From contig NZ_JBHSSW010000028.1 of the NCBI RefSeq assembly GCF_042659465.1, positions 186,001 through 250,000 of the forward strand: DNA of 64,000 bases, in the 5' to 3' direction. Below, in pieces: positions 1-8,610 of this stretch. Position 1 is the stretch's first letter, and every line of letters begins with the position of its first letter. The translations under genes were made by a program, and so were the position numbers. The notes beneath the pieces are model-generated. The model was not told the DNA's origin. It searched no databases and saw only the letters and a list, made by a program, of their open reading frames with translations. The stretch is from Ponticaulis profundi. Its GTDB lineage: Bacteria > Pseudomonadota > Alphaproteobacteria > Caulobacterales > Hyphomonadaceae.

Positions 1-878
1 CTGGTTTTTGTAAAGTTAAAGCCCTCTTGTCCGCTCGGTTTGATCTGTAGCGTATCAACGCTTCCGGAGAGAGTTGCCTTCCACTCGCCCGACCGGTTGA
101 TTTTCATGCTGCCGTGATTGCTGAAGGTTCCGTTAGCTCTGAGATTGAGCACAACTGTTTCGCCGTTTGGAGAGTCGTCCGTGCGATATGCTACCAACTG
201 GTAATAGTCTGAGAAGAAATCCGACATTTCGGCCCGGTTTCGCCAGGTCCCAAATGGCGTTGCTTCATCGCTGATCGCGGACTGCCGGTAGGTGTAGCCC
301 GAGACTCCTTGCAGGATTTTCGACACGCCTTCCGTTGAGCATCCGGTGGTGATGTCGGCAACGATGGAATCGCGCATTTGTTCGTACATGGGTTTGAAGC
401 TCGAGGCTGCGTATTTTGGGTCGATCGCGGCTTTCGCTGCGCTCATCTCCTGGCGGGTGATCGGGGTCTGGCTGTGCTCGAAGGTTTTACAGCTCTCAAT
501 CTCGGCCGGCATGGAGGCAGGCGCTGCAATAACGGCGTCTGCCATGACCTGCGCAATATCGATATTGCCCCACAGCCCTTCATTGCCTTCGCGGGGGAGG
601 CAGCTCCCGCCCATGGCCTCAACTTCGCTGATGAGCTGACTGCGCGTGCTCTTAACCGCGTCGCCGCCAAACTGTTGGGACAGAAGTTGCGACACTGTAT
701 CGTTCAGATAGTCGAGCGCTCTGGACTGTCCGTAGGTCAGCACTTCGCAGCGCTCATCAACCGCTTTTGCAATCGTTGAAGCCTTGAAAATCTGCACCTG
801 CGGGCTGTCCTGTGCCTGCGCGAATTGGAAAAAAATCGCGCAGCTGACGAAGGCTGCTCCCTTGATCATTTTAGGCAT
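1..878 (-). CDS. Secreted protein of unknown function, 3' end off the window
   Basis: The frame stays open from the ATG at 878 to the left edge (292 codons), so the C-terminus is missing. The N-terminus is a signal peptide: a short basic start (MPKMIKG), a hydrophobic core and a likely cut after AQA near residue 22. The mature part has scattered cysteines, is mixed helical in the first 150 residues, and shows alternating hydrophobic/polar beta-like stretches near the edge. GGAG lies about 10 bases before the ATG; a second ATG at 869 is possible but would shorten the signal peptide. I do not recognise the family. An exported periplasmic or envelope protein is the safe reading. Confidence 0.75.
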   Translation of the reverse strand, partial: MPKMIKGAAFVSCAIFFQFAQAQDSPQVQIFKASTIAKAVDERCEVLTYGQSRALDYLNDTVSQLLSQQFGGDAVKSTRSQLISEVEAMGGSCLPREGNEGLWGNIDIAQVMADAVIAAPASMPAEIESCKTFEHSQTPITRQEMSAAKAAIDPKYAASSFKPMYEQMRDSIVADITTGCSTEGVSKILQGVSGYTYRQSAISDEATPFGTWRNRAEMSDFFSDYYQLVAYRTDDSPNGETVVLNLRANGTFSNHGSMKINRSGEWKATLSGSVDTLQIKPSGQEGFNFTKT

Positions 879-1138
879 GCAAACAGGTTCTCCACTACTG
901 AGCAAAACTGCAGTCCAGGGTCGCAAGTTTAGGTGCTTATCTATTTGTTTTGCAAACAGGTTTTATAAGAAATCAGCTGCCTAAGGCTATTGCCAATCAA
1001 TTCGGTTCGCCTCCCCGGTTTGGGGGAAGGTGTCGTGCGATATGCTGTGAAATTATTTCTCAAAAGGCGCTCTGCTTGCCTTAACGACACCCCGTAAAGG
1101 CCCTTTTCGAAACAGTTTTCCTGTCATATCGTCCATTT

Positions 1139-1588
1139 ATGGCACTTATGGCCCACTCCTCGGCCGGTTGGGAAATCAGGCCCCATTCGCGCAATGACCG
1201 TGCAGCGATTGAGCGTGTTTTTCTGGACTGCCACACTGAGCTGCCTTGGCGAACGGAGCCGGGGCCGGATCTCAACACATTGCGTTATGCGCTGAAATAC
1301 TCCTCGGTTCTTGTCGCTCATGAGAAAGATGCGGGGGTCATCGGGTTTATCGTTTTCCTGACAGAGCGTTGTTATGTCTCCCATCTGTTCGTGGATATGA
1401 ACTGGCGCTTTTGCGGTGTGGCGCGTGGTCTTCTGGATGTGGGGCGGACCTTGTCGTCCGGACCTTTACAGGTTGATCTTGATACGCAGAACACAGGTGC
1501 GCTCGCCGCATATGCTGCCATGGGATGGACAGAAACCGTTTCGGGTGGACCAAACCTTGGCATTCAATGGCGTTTGACGGGCCCATAA
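1139..1588 (+). CDS. GNAT-family N-acetyltransferase
   Basis: 149 residues, the usual size of a single-domain GNAT enzyme, which transfers an acetyl group from acetyl-CoA to an amine. The acetyl-CoA loop is visible around residues 84-97 (LFVDMNWRFCGVARGLL, the R-x-x-G-x-A signature), followed by the strand DLDTQN and the helix with GALAAYAAMGW, typical of GNAT motifs A and B. The substrate cannot be told from sequence. It stands alone between a leftward secreted protein and a small rightward gene. An in-frame ATG at 1151 is an alternative start. Confidence 0.8.
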   Translation: MALMAHSSAGWEIRPHSRNDRAAIERVFLDCHTELPWRTEPGPDLNTLRYALKYSSVLVAHEKDAGVIGFIVFLTERCYVSHLFVDMNWRFCGVARGLLDVGRTLSSGPLQVDLDTQNTGALAAYAAMGWTETVSGGPNLGIQWRLTGP

Positions 1589-1724
1589 ACGAAGCCGGAT
1601 AAGCGTCAGTAACCAGAAAATCAGTCAAAGCCTGACTTGATTGGTTGTTTTACATCTCAGATGTTGCATAGAAGTGGATCGGTTCGGTTGCGCGCGAAAT
1701 GTGCGCTCAAATTCCGGGGAAAGC

Positions 1725-2015
1725 ATGCCAGTATATCGCGTGATGATGAGAGGCGAGCATTTTGCGCTTCATCTGAATGGTCGTTGGAAGCTGTTTGGCT
1801 TTCACACCTCACGTGAGGTTGAGGCGGAAACCATGGAAGAGGCTGAGCAGATGGCTGTGCGTATGGTCATGCGTGACAAGCCCTGGGCCGATACTCGGCC
1901 GCGTGCTGGTTTTCCGACGCCCCGCATCTATCCCGAATTTATCTATCGAATGGAAGAACCGAGTTTTGAGGATGAAGGCTATGCCTTTTTCCCGATGAAT
2001 AAGGCACACGCCTGA
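1725..2015 (+). CDS. Small conserved-looking protein of unknown function
   Basis: A 96-residue protein starting at the ATG at 1725, which has GGGGA five bases upstream; the frame is open further upstream but without a better start. It reads like a compact alpha/beta domain: MPVYRVMMRGEHF, then a strand-rich segment ending in FGFHTSREVEAET, a helix EEAEQMAVRMV and a tail with several aromatic residues (YPEFIYRMEE). I do not recognise the family. It precedes ruvC by about 100 bases and may share its promoter, but no functional link can be claimed. Confidence 0.65.
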   Translation: MPVYRVMMRGEHFALHLNGRWKLFGFHTSREVEAETMEEAEQMAVRMVMRDKPWADTRPRAGFPTPRIYPEFIYRMEEPSFEDEGYAFFPMNKAHA

Positions 2016-2119
2016 TCAGTCCCCGGTAAATCGGTATTCGATTGCGCTCCGAGCTTGACCCGGCATGCGAACAAAACGAGAAACATTAAGTCGCAATTTA
2101 CCATTCCGGGCGCAGAAAC

Positions 2120-2626
2120 ATGCTTATGGCAGCACCTCTTCGTATCCTCGGGATTGATCCCGGACTTCGACATACTGGCTGGGGCATGATTGTGTCGACC
2201 GGGCCGCGTCTGACTCACATTGCACACGGTGTTATTTCGCCTGACCCGCAATTGCCTCTGGCAGAGCGACTGGCGGTGATCTACCGCAGTGTCAGTGCTT
2301 TGGTGATTGAACATCAGCCCGATTTTGCAGGCGTAGAGGAAACGCTGGTGAATGCTGGCGCACAAAGTGCGCTCAAGCTGGGGCAGGCGCGGGGCGCCGC
2401 AATGACGGCGCTTGCTGTTTCAACGGTTCAGGTCGCTGAATTCGCGCCGCGCCGGATAAAGCAGGCAATCGTTGGAACGGGAAAGGCGGACAAGGAACAG
2501 ATCAGCTTTATGGTAAAGCGATTGCTTCCGCGCGCAGGTGAGATGAAAGCAGACGCGGCCGATGCACTCGCCTGTGCCATCTGTGCGGCGCATTATCATC
2601 CGGGCGCATTGCGAGGCGTAGCATGA
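2120..2626 (+). CDS. ruvC: Holliday junction endonuclease RuvC
   Basis: 168 residues, typical of RuvC, the RNase H-fold dimer that nicks Holliday junctions symmetrically during recombinational repair. Four acidic residues expected in the active site are present: D13 in LGIDPG, E73 in GVEE, and D145 and D148 in ADAADALA. The ATG at 2120 is used here; an ATG at 2126 would also keep the catalytic core. Its stop overlaps the ruvA start by four bases (ATGA), and ruvA and ruvB follow in the same way, so the three resolvasome parts are made together. Confidence 0.97.
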   Translation: MLMAAPLRILGIDPGLRHTGWGMIVSTGPRLTHIAHGVISPDPQLPLAERLAVIYRSVSALVIEHQPDFAGVEETLVNAGAQSALKLGQARGAAMTALAVSTVQVAEFAPRRIKQAIVGTGKADKEQISFMVKRLLPRAGEMKADAADALACAICAAHYHPGALRGVA

Positions 2627-3246
2627 TCATTGGCTGGCTGAAGGGGTGCATTTTATCGACAGGCGTCGATAATGTGCTGATCAATGTAAACGGCGTCGGT
2701 TATGTTGCCCTCGCCGGAACGCGGCTGCTTGGAAAGCTCGCACCGGGCGATGAGGCCGAGCTGCATATTGAGACACGCGTCACCGAAAATTCGATTCAGT
2801 TGTTTGCGTTTGAGAATGACGAAACACGCGCCTGGTTCGTCCGGCTTCTGGATGTCCCGAGTGTCGGCGGTAAAGTCGCGCTTGCCGTTCTGGATGCGCT
2901 CGGCAGTCAGGGGTTGATGGATGCGATTGCGCTGGGCGATGCTGCCAGCCTGACCCGCGCCAAAGGCGTCGGCAAGAAGATGGCAGAGCGCATTGTCTCG
3001 GAGCTTTCTGGCAAGGCGCCGCCTATGGGGCGTTTTGGACAAGTCATTGGCCCGGCCCAATCATCGGACGGAAAAACAGTTCCCGAGGCGCCGTCTGGTA
3101 CACGAGCCGAAGCCGTGTCTGCACTCGTCAATCTCGGCTACCAGCAAGTTGATGCGGCGCGCGCCGTTGCATCTGCTGCAAAAGCCGTTGATGCTGAGAA
3201 TGTGTCCGCCCTGATCAAAGCTGCGCTGAAGGAACTCTCGCAATGA
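2623..3246 (+). CDS. ruvA: Holliday junction branch migration protein RuvA
   Basis: 207 residues. RuvA forms the tetramer that holds the four-way junction and loads the RuvB motors. The N-terminal OB-fold begins MIIGWLKG; the central helix-hairpin-helix pair is visible as VPSVGGKVALAVLD and AKGVGKKMAERIV; a flexible linker rich in S, P and A follows; the last 45 residues form the RuvB-binding domain (AVSALVNLGYQQVDAARAV). It overlaps ruvC upstream and ruvB downstream by four bases each, consistent with translational coupling. Confidence 0.97.
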   Translation: MIIGWLKGCILSTGVDNVLINVNGVGYVALAGTRLLGKLAPGDEAELHIETRVTENSIQLFAFENDETRAWFVRLLDVPSVGGKVALAVLDALGSQGLMDAIALGDAASLTRAKGVGKKMAERIVSELSGKAPPMGRFGQVIGPAQSSDGKTVPEAPSGTRAEAVSALVNLGYQQVDAARAVASAAKAVDAENVSALIKAALKELSQ

Positions 3247-4268
3247 GCGATGAGAACCGCCTGTCTGACCCAGATATGATGCCTGGCGATGCGCTGGATC
3301 GTGCGCTGCGTCCGCAAAGCTTTGACGACTATGTTGGTCAGAGCCGCGCCAAGGCCAATCTGAAAGTGTATGTAGACGGCGCGCGCAATCGGGGTGAGGC
3401 GCTCGATCATGTTTTGCTGTTCGGGCCGCCTGGTCTCGGCAAGACGACACTTGCGCAAATTCTCGCCAAGGAGCTTGGAACCGGCTTTCGCTCGACATCC
3501 GGGCCAGTGATCGCCAAAGCGGGTGATCTGGCCGCCATTCTGACCAATCTGGAGCCGAATGATGTGCTCTTTATTGACGAGATTCACCGTCTTCCTCCTG
3601 CCGTAGAGGAAATCCTTTATCCGGCCATGGAAGACTATGCGCTCGATATCATGATTGGCGAAGGGCCTGCAGCGCGTTCTGTTCGGCTTGATCTGGCCCC
3701 TTTCACGCTGGTTGGTGCGACAACGCGGGCTGGCCTGCTCGCGACGCCATTGCGTGATCGCTTCGGCATTCCCATGCGTCTGGAGTTCTATGAACCCGAA
3801 GACCTCGCCAGAATTGTGCGTGCGGCAGCTGTGAAGCTGGATGTGTCGATCACGGAGGATGGCGCGCTGGAAATCGCGCGGCGGGCGCGTGGCACGCCTC
3901 GCATCGCTCTGAGACTGTTGCGCCGTGTGCGCGACTTTGCCGATGCTGAGGGAAGTGCCATCAATCAGGGGGCGGCGGACCGGGCGCTCAAACGGCTGGA
4001 GATCGACCCGGATGGTCTGGATGCTCTTGATCGGCGCTATCTGCACGCCCTGGTCAAAACCTATGCGGGCGGTCCTGTTGGTGTGGAAACGCTGGCAGCT
4101 GCGCTTTCTGAGGCAAGGGACGCGATTGAAGACGTGATTGAGCCTTATCTCATGCAGAATGGTTTTATAGCGCGGACGCCGCGCGGACGTACGGCGGCGC
4201 CTGCCGCATATGACCGGCTTGGCGTTCCGCGCCCGGTTTCAAAGCAGAGTGGCGATCTGTTTGAGTGA
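3243..4268 (+). CDS. ruvB: Holliday junction helicase RuvB
   Basis: 341 residues, normal length. RuvB is the AAA+ hexamer that pumps DNA through the RuvA-bound junction. Walker A is GPPGLGKTT (61-69), Walker B is LFIDEIH (109-115), sensor 1 lies in GATTRAGLL, and the C-terminal winged helix ends with GFIARTPRGR, which touches DNA. The start is fixed by the four-base overlap with ruvA. About 80 bases separate its stop from the next gene. Confidence 0.98.
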   Translation: MSDENRLSDPDMMPGDALDRALRPQSFDDYVGQSRAKANLKVYVDGARNRGEALDHVLLFGPPGLGKTTLAQILAKELGTGFRSTSGPVIAKAGDLAAILTNLEPNDVLFIDEIHRLPPAVEEILYPAMEDYALDIMIGEGPAARSVRLDLAPFTLVGATTRAGLLATPLRDRFGIPMRLEFYEPEDLARIVRAAAVKLDVSITEDGALEIARRARGTPRIALRLLRRVRDFADAEGSAINQGAADRALKRLEIDPDGLDALDRRYLHALVKTYAGGPVGVETLAAALSEARDAIEDVIEPYLMQNGFIARTPRGRTAAPAAYDRLGVPRPVSKQSGDLFE

Positions 4269-4349
4269 TGAGGCTTTCGCTTTACTCCTGACAGTGTCTC
4301 GTGCGTTGATGACCTAAACCGACCTGCGGCCTTTGTCCCGGGAGACATC

Positions 4350-5021
4350 ATGTACCAGTTTCACACAATCGAAGCACGCGCGCTGGAAAAGCATGGCGCG
4401 GAAAAGATCGAGGAGACGCTCGCTCGCCGCTGTCAGGTGCGTTCATCTGAAGAGATTGCCGCCACTCCCAATGATCGCTGGCTGGCTGAGGCAACACGCA
4501 TGATTTTTCAGGCGGGCTTCAACTGGGATGTTGTCGACAAGAAATGGCCGAATTTCGAAAAATCCTTCAACGGCTTCGATGTGCACTACTGGGCGATGAT
4601 GGCCGATGAGGAAATGGGTCGCCTGATGCAGGATGCAAGCATCATCCGCAATGCCATGCGGCTCGCATCTATTGGCAGGAATGCGCTCTATTTCAGAGAC
4701 CTGATTACCGAGCATGGCAGCGTCGGCGCTTTCTTTGCCAGCTGGGACCCGGATCAGTATTTTGAAAACCTGATCGCCATGCGCAAGCGCACCAGCCGCC
4801 TCGGCGGGACCTCCGGCATGATCTTCCTGCGTCGTATGGGGCTGGAAAGCCTCGTTTTTTCGCAGGATGTGGTCGCGGCGCTGATTGCAAACGGCGTGGT
4901 CGATAAAACGCCGAACTCTAAGCGGGATATGGCCGGGACACAGGCAGCGGTCTCAAAATGGCGTGCTGAAAGCGGAAGAACGCTTTCGGAAATCAGCCAG
5001 ATACTCGCGATGTCTGTATAA
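4350..5021 (+). CDS. DNA-3-methyladenine glycosylase I-like protein (Tag family, divergent)
   Basis: 223 residues. The central part (about 45-150) resembles the helical Tag/adenine glycosylase fold: a helix ending in IFQAGFNWDVVDKKW, then a segment like the family's FAGFD (here NGFDVHYW) and a helix with SIIRN. Tag excises 3-methyladenine from alkylated DNA. Unlike E. coli Tag, the N-terminal Cys/Trp segment and the C-terminal His zinc ligands are not obvious, so this belongs to a divergent branch and the substrate is uncertain. Its place behind ruvCAB fits DNA repair. The start ATG follows GGGAG. Confidence 0.7.
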   Translation: MYQFHTIEARALEKHGAEKIEETLARRCQVRSSEEIAATPNDRWLAEATRMIFQAGFNWDVVDKKWPNFEKSFNGFDVHYWAMMADEEMGRLMQDASIIRNAMRLASIGRNALYFRDLITEHGSVGAFFASWDPDQYFENLIAMRKRTSRLGGTSGMIFLRRMGLESLVFSQDVVAALIANGVVDKTPNSKRDMAGTQAAVSKWRAESGRTLSEISQILAMSV

Positions 5022-5048
5022 TCAGCTTTGATCTGGCGGAGTATGTTG

Positions 5049-5459
5049 ATGAGTGAAGTCGCGTTAAACGGTTCGTGTCTTTGTGGAGCTGTTCACTACC
5101 GCGCAAAAGGGCCGCTCGGTACGTTTCACCATTGCCACTGCAAGACGTGTCAGAAGGCACATGCGGCAGCGTTTACGACGACACTCGGTGTCAGTTGGGA
5201 TGGATTTAAGTGGACGCAGGGCGAACCAATTGTCAGCTTTTTTGAATCAAGCCCGGGAAAACGGCGCTGGTTTTGCCCGAAATGCGGCACTCATCTGATG
5301 GCAGATTTCGTGAAATCCCGGACTCGCAGACTGCGCGTTGCGTCACTGGATACGCCGCTGCGAGAAAAGCCCGACATGCATATCTGGGAAAGCCATACCG
5401 CCGACTGGTTCGAATTTGGTGACAGTTTACCCGTGAAGCCAGCAGGACGGGACTCCTAG
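5049..5459 (+). CDS. GFA-family (glutathione-dependent formaldehyde-activating-like) zinc protein
   Basis: 136 residues from the ATG at 5049, chosen because GGAG sits seven bases before it; upstream in-frame TTG (5028) and ATG (5043) are less well placed. The GFA/CENP-V fold is marked by paired zinc ligands: CLCG near the start, HCHCKTCQK about 25 residues later, and CPKCGTHL in the middle. Most family members have no proven reaction, so the formaldehyde link is only by family name. It ends tail-to-tail with the DUF983 gene, overlapping by four bases. Confidence 0.85.
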   Translation: MSEVALNGSCLCGAVHYRAKGPLGTFHHCHCKTCQKAHAAAFTTTLGVSWDGFKWTQGEPIVSFFESSPGKRRWFCPKCGTHLMADFVKSRTRRLRVASLDTPLREKPDMHIWESHTADWFEFGDSLPVKPAGRDS

Positions 5460-5815
5460 GACGTCTTCTTCTGATCCATATGCCACAGCGCTCCGATCCA
5501 GCCGCCTTTCATAAAGGCGAGCAGCGTCAAAGCCGTGGCGAACATGGTACCGCCGAGCAGAGGAAATGTCACCCATATGGGAAGGGGTGCCTTAAGCGAT
5601 GTGACGAAAATCAAAGGCGCGAAGATCGGCCCCAGTATCAGCACGGTCAGCCAGGCCGGTCCGTCTGCGGCACGTTCGTGAGAAAAGGTTTCGCCGCACT
5701 CTGGGCAGGTTTCATTCAGTTTCAGATAGCCGGAAAAGAGCTGTCCTTTCCCGCAGGCGGGACAGCGGCGTTGAAAGCCGCGCAGAACGGGTTCGGGAAG
5801 CCAATTGAAGTGCAT
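5456..5815 (-). CDS. DUF983 membrane protein with zinc-ribbon
   Basis: 119 residues from the ATG at 5815. The N-terminal half carries two CxxC pairs (CPACGKG, CPECGET), as in DUF983 proteins, and the C-terminal half forms two hydrophobic helices (WLTVLILGPIFAPLIF and a second one rich in L, F and T). The frame is open further upstream to 5950, but that would run into the divergent ybgC start and adds unlike sequence. The function of DUF983 is unknown; in other alphaproteobacteria such genes often sit near envelope or cytochrome-oxidase genes. Confidence 0.8.
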   Translation of the reverse strand: MHFNWLPEPVLRGFQRRCPACGKGQLFSGYLKLNETCPECGETFSHERAADGPAWLTVLILGPIFAPLIFVTSLKAPLPIWVTFPLLGGTMFATALTLLAFMKGGWIGALWHMDQKKTS

Positions 5816-5907
5816 CACGCTTTTTTGCACGCGGTTTGACGGATGAAAACGACTATTCGGCGCCACTGGGGTGGAACGTGAAGCGATTTCGCGCGATTCA
5901 CCTGTGA

Positions 5908-6399
5908 TTGGATGAACATAAGGGTATTGGCGTAAACATGCTTCCTCCACCTCTGAATGACCGAAATTTCGACGAGCAGAACCAGCATTGGCGCTCGGTG
6001 CGCGTTTACTATGAAGACACCGATTTCACCGGGATGGTGTATCATGCCAATTATCTCAAATATTTCGAACGCGGTCGATCGGATCATTTGCGTGATGCGG
6101 GCGTATCTCATCAGGATTTGCTTAATCGTCCGGACCCGGCCGCCTTCACAATCATCAAGGTTGATCTCGACTTCAAGAATGCGGCGCAGGTTGAAGATGA
6201 GCTGTGGATTCGCACCCGTTATCTGGGACTGAAAGGGCCGCGAATTCTGTTTGAGCAGGCTTGCCTGCGTGGAGCGGATGTCATTGCGACGGCGAACATC
6301 ATTGCCGTTACGATACATGCGACCGGTGGTGCACGAAAACCGATCCCGGAAATCGTGGAACTGCTGAAACCGGTCATATTTCGTCAATCCGAATCATAA
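5908..6399 (+). CDS. ybgC: Acyl-CoA thioesterase YbgC, first gene of the tol-pal cluster
   Basis: 163 residues with a hot-dog fold. The catalytic segment YYEDTDFTGMVYHANYLKYF has the conserved aspartate and the HANYL helix of 4-hydroxybenzoyl-CoA thioesterase-like enzymes. YbgC hydrolyses acyl-CoA or acyl-ACP and is linked to phospholipid metabolism at the membrane. The start is either the ATG at 5908 or the one at 5938; neither has a strong ribosome site. It heads the ordered cluster ybgC-tolQ-tolR-tolA-tolB-pal-cpoB, which supports the name. Confidence 0.92.
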   Translation: MDEHKGIGVNMLPPPLNDRNFDEQNQHWRSVRVYYEDTDFTGMVYHANYLKYFERGRSDHLRDAGVSHQDLLNRPDPAAFTIIKVDLDFKNAAQVEDELWIRTRYLGLKGPRILFEQACLRGADVIATANIIAVTIHATGGARKPIPEIVELLKPVIFRQSES

Positions 6400-6508
6400 A
6401 TTTCAGCAAGTTAACCTTGCCCGTCTCGTTTTTGCCAAAGTTGTTGTCGAGATAGGCTGGGATCAATTGTTTGCGCGCAACCTGTATTGAGAAGAGTTGG
6501 ATCAATCC

Positions 6509-7228
6509 ATGGAAACTGAAACCCTGGCGGCCGTCGCCGGCAATGACTTCTCCCTCTACGAATTGTTCCTCCGGGCCGATATCGTTGTGAAGTTTGTCAT
6601 GGGACTGCTTGTCCTGCTTTCGATCTGGACCTGGGGTATAGCCATCGATAAATGGCTGACCATTGGCGGCACCGTGAAAAGGGCCAAGCAATTCGAACTG
6701 GCGTTTTGGTCAGGTCAGCCGATTGAGGAACTCGATGATCGCGTTTCAGATCGCCCGAAAGAGGCAATGGCCCGCGTGTTTGGCTCTGTCTCTCGCGAAT
6801 GGCGAGATGCGCGCCGTGTGACCAATGTGACCACCTCTCAGGCAGAAGCCCTGATCGATCGTGCTGAGCGTCTGATGCACGCCGCAAGTGACCGCGAGCT
6901 GTCCCGATTGGAGAAGGGACTGGGCACACTGGCAACCATCGGGTCGGTGTCACCGTTTATCGGTCTTCTGGGTACCGTCTGGGGTATCATGAATGCGTTC
7001 CGGGACATTGCGAGCCAAGGCTCAACCAACCTGGCGGTTGTCGCCCCCGGTATCGCAGAAGCGCTCTTTGCAACCACGCTGGGTCTGGTCGCGGCGATCC
7101 CGGCCGTAACCTTCTACAACATGTTCTCAAGCGATACGTCTCAGTTCGGCGACCGCCTGGATACCTTCACACAGGAATTCGTCGTGCGTCTGTCGCGTCG
7201 TCTGTCTGAGCGTTCTGAGGCGAGCTGA
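6509..7228 (+). CDS. tolQ: Tol-Pal proton channel subunit TolQ
   Basis: About 239 residues from the ATG at 6509 (a TTG at 6497 is the alternative). Three membrane helices are visible: VVKFVMGLLVLLSIWTWGIAI near the N-terminus, and two in the C-terminal half (TIGSVSPFIGLLGTVWGI and ALFATTLGLVAAIPAV), with the GLLGTVWGIM motif shared by TolQ, ExbB and MotA. TolQ and TolR form the inner-membrane proton channel that energises TolA during division and outer-membrane constriction. tolR follows after three bases. Confidence 0.96.
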   Translation: METETLAAVAGNDFSLYELFLRADIVVKFVMGLLVLLSIWTWGIAIDKWLTIGGTVKRAKQFELAFWSGQPIEELDDRVSDRPKEAMARVFGSVSREWRDARRVTNVTTSQAEALIDRAERLMHAASDRELSRLEKGLGTLATIGSVSPFIGLLGTVWGIMNAFRDIASQGSTNLAVVAPGIAEALFATTLGLVAAIPAVTFYNMFSSDTSQFGDRLDTFTQEFVVRLSRRLSERSEAS

Positions 7229-7231
7229 TTC

Positions 7232-7675
7232 ATGGGCATGTCAATGAACACTGCCGGAGGAGGTCGCAGCGGTCGTCGCCGTAAGCGTGGTCTCCAGTCC
7301 GAAATCAACGTGACACCGTTTGTGGACGTCATGCTGGTGCTTCTGATTGTCTTCATGATCACGGCGCCGCTTCTCGCGACCGGTGTGGATGTAACGCTTC
7401 CGGATGCGAAGGCGAAAGCACTGCCGCAATCGCAGGAGGACGTGCTTTCTCTCACCATTCTCGAAGATGGCACACTGTACCTTCAGGAAGAACAGGTAAC
7501 TATGGAAGAGCTGCTGCCAAAGCTGCGGGCCATTGTCGATGCTGGCTATAATGAGCGAATTTATGTCCGCAGTGATACGACGGTCACGATAGGTAACGCG
7601 GCAAAAATCCTCGCAACCATTCAGGCGGCAGGCTTCAACAATGCCGCTATTGTCACGGATCCGAATGCGAGCTGA
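7232..7675 (+). CDS. tolR: Tol-Pal proton channel subunit TolR
   Basis: 147 residues. After a basic, glycine-rich start comes the single membrane helix FVDVMLVLLIVFMITAPLL, whose aspartate is the proton-carrying residue of the ExbD/TolR family. The rest is the periplasmic domain, with the ending IQAAGFNNAAIVTD typical of TolR. It works in complex with TolQ and is followed by tolA after six bases. Confidence 0.96.
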   Translation: MGMSMNTAGGGRSGRRRKRGLQSEINVTPFVDVMLVLLIVFMITAPLLATGVDVTLPDAKAKALPQSQEDVLSLTILEDGTLYLQEEQVTMEELLPKLRAIVDAGYNERIYVRSDTTVTIGNAAKILATIQAAGFNNAAIVTDPNAS

Positions 7676-7681
7676 TCGCGA

Positions 7682-8584
7682 ATGAAATACGGTTTTCCTA
7701 TCTCTCTGGTCGGTCACGTCCTTGTTGGCGCTTCGGGGCTGTTCGTCTTTTCGACGGCGCCAAGCCGACCTGTCGAGAGCGTGGTCAATATTCGGCTCGA
7801 TGGCATAGACCTGGGCGCTGAAACCAATATCAGCGAGATTGTCGAGCCGGAGCCAACACCGGAGCCTGAGCCGGAACCTGTTGAAGAGGTCGCTGAAGAA
7901 GAAGGCGAGATCATTCCGGAGGAAGCCGAGGCGCAGCCGGAACCGGAGCCGCCGGAAAGCGAACCTATTCCGACGCTCGAGGAAGCTGAGCCAGAGCCGG
8001 AGCCAGAACCAACACCGGAGCCAACTCCGACACCCACACCGACGCCAACGCCTACGCCAAAACCCACACCAACCGAGAAACCGGTTGTTGAGAAGCGAGC
8101 CAATCCGGAGAAACCGAAGTCAGATCTCGATGATCTGTTTGCTGATACCGAGGACTTGCTGAAAGATTTTAATTCCAAGCCGGGTGGTCAGACACAACGG
8201 TCGTCTTCGCCGCGTGAGCTGGAAGATAATGAGCAGAAGCCAAGACAGGCAGCCGGTGACCGAACCGGAAATACTGCGTCTGTCGTTGATTATTTGCGTG
8301 CACAGATCCGCGAGCGCGATTGCTGGCGCTCTGTCAAAGACTTGCCGGACTGGGAGCGACTTGACGTATCGATCCGCTTTCAGCTGGATTCCAAAGGTCG
8401 CCTGAGCCGTCCGGCGGAAGTGGTGCGTCCAAGATTTATCCCTTCCGGTGATAAATTCATGATTGTGGCCGCAGATCGCGCCATTCGTGCCATTAATTTG
8501 TGTGAGCCTTTTGAAATGCCGGAAGAAGAATATGAGCTCTGGCGAAACCAGGACATCGTCCTGACATTCGATGAGCAATTCTGA
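7682..8584 (+). CDS. tolA: TolA-like envelope energy transducer
   Basis: 300 residues. The N-terminus has one membrane helix (ISLVGHVLVGASGLFVF) to anchor it beside TolQR. Residues about 55-150 are a rigid proline/glutamate/threonine-rich span (repeated PEPEP and PTPTP blocks) instead of the helical Ala/Lys repeat of enterobacterial TolA. A basic segment follows, and the last 110 residues form a TonB/TolA-like C-terminal domain (LRAQIRERDCWRSVKDLP through to a typical closing strand). The name rests on position between tolR and tolB plus this domain plan; sequence similarity to E. coli TolA would be low. Confidence 0.88.
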   Translation: MKYGFPISLVGHVLVGASGLFVFSTAPSRPVESVVNIRLDGIDLGAETNISEIVEPEPTPEPEPEPVEEVAEEEGEIIPEEAEAQPEPEPPESEPIPTLEEAEPEPEPEPTPEPTPTPTPTPTPTPKPTPTEKPVVEKRANPEKPKSDLDDLFADTEDLLKDFNSKPGGQTQRSSSPRELEDNEQKPRQAAGDRTGNTASVVDYLRAQIRERDCWRSVKDLPDWERLDVSIRFQLDSKGRLSRPAEVVRPRFIPSGDKFMIVAADRAIRAINLCEPFEMPEEEYELWRNQDIVLTFDEQF

Positions 8585-8610
8585 CGTTAATGCCCGGAGG
8601 AGCGAGTAAG

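Noticed and set aside
5816..5950. Longer N-terminus for the DUF983 protein
   Set aside because: It would overlap the divergent ybgC start, adds a segment unlike the family, and lacks a ribosome site.
7839..8162. Repeat array or second gene inside tolA
   Set aside because: The PEP/PTP codon repeats are the low-complexity span of the TolA-like protein; the other-frame product is a shadow.
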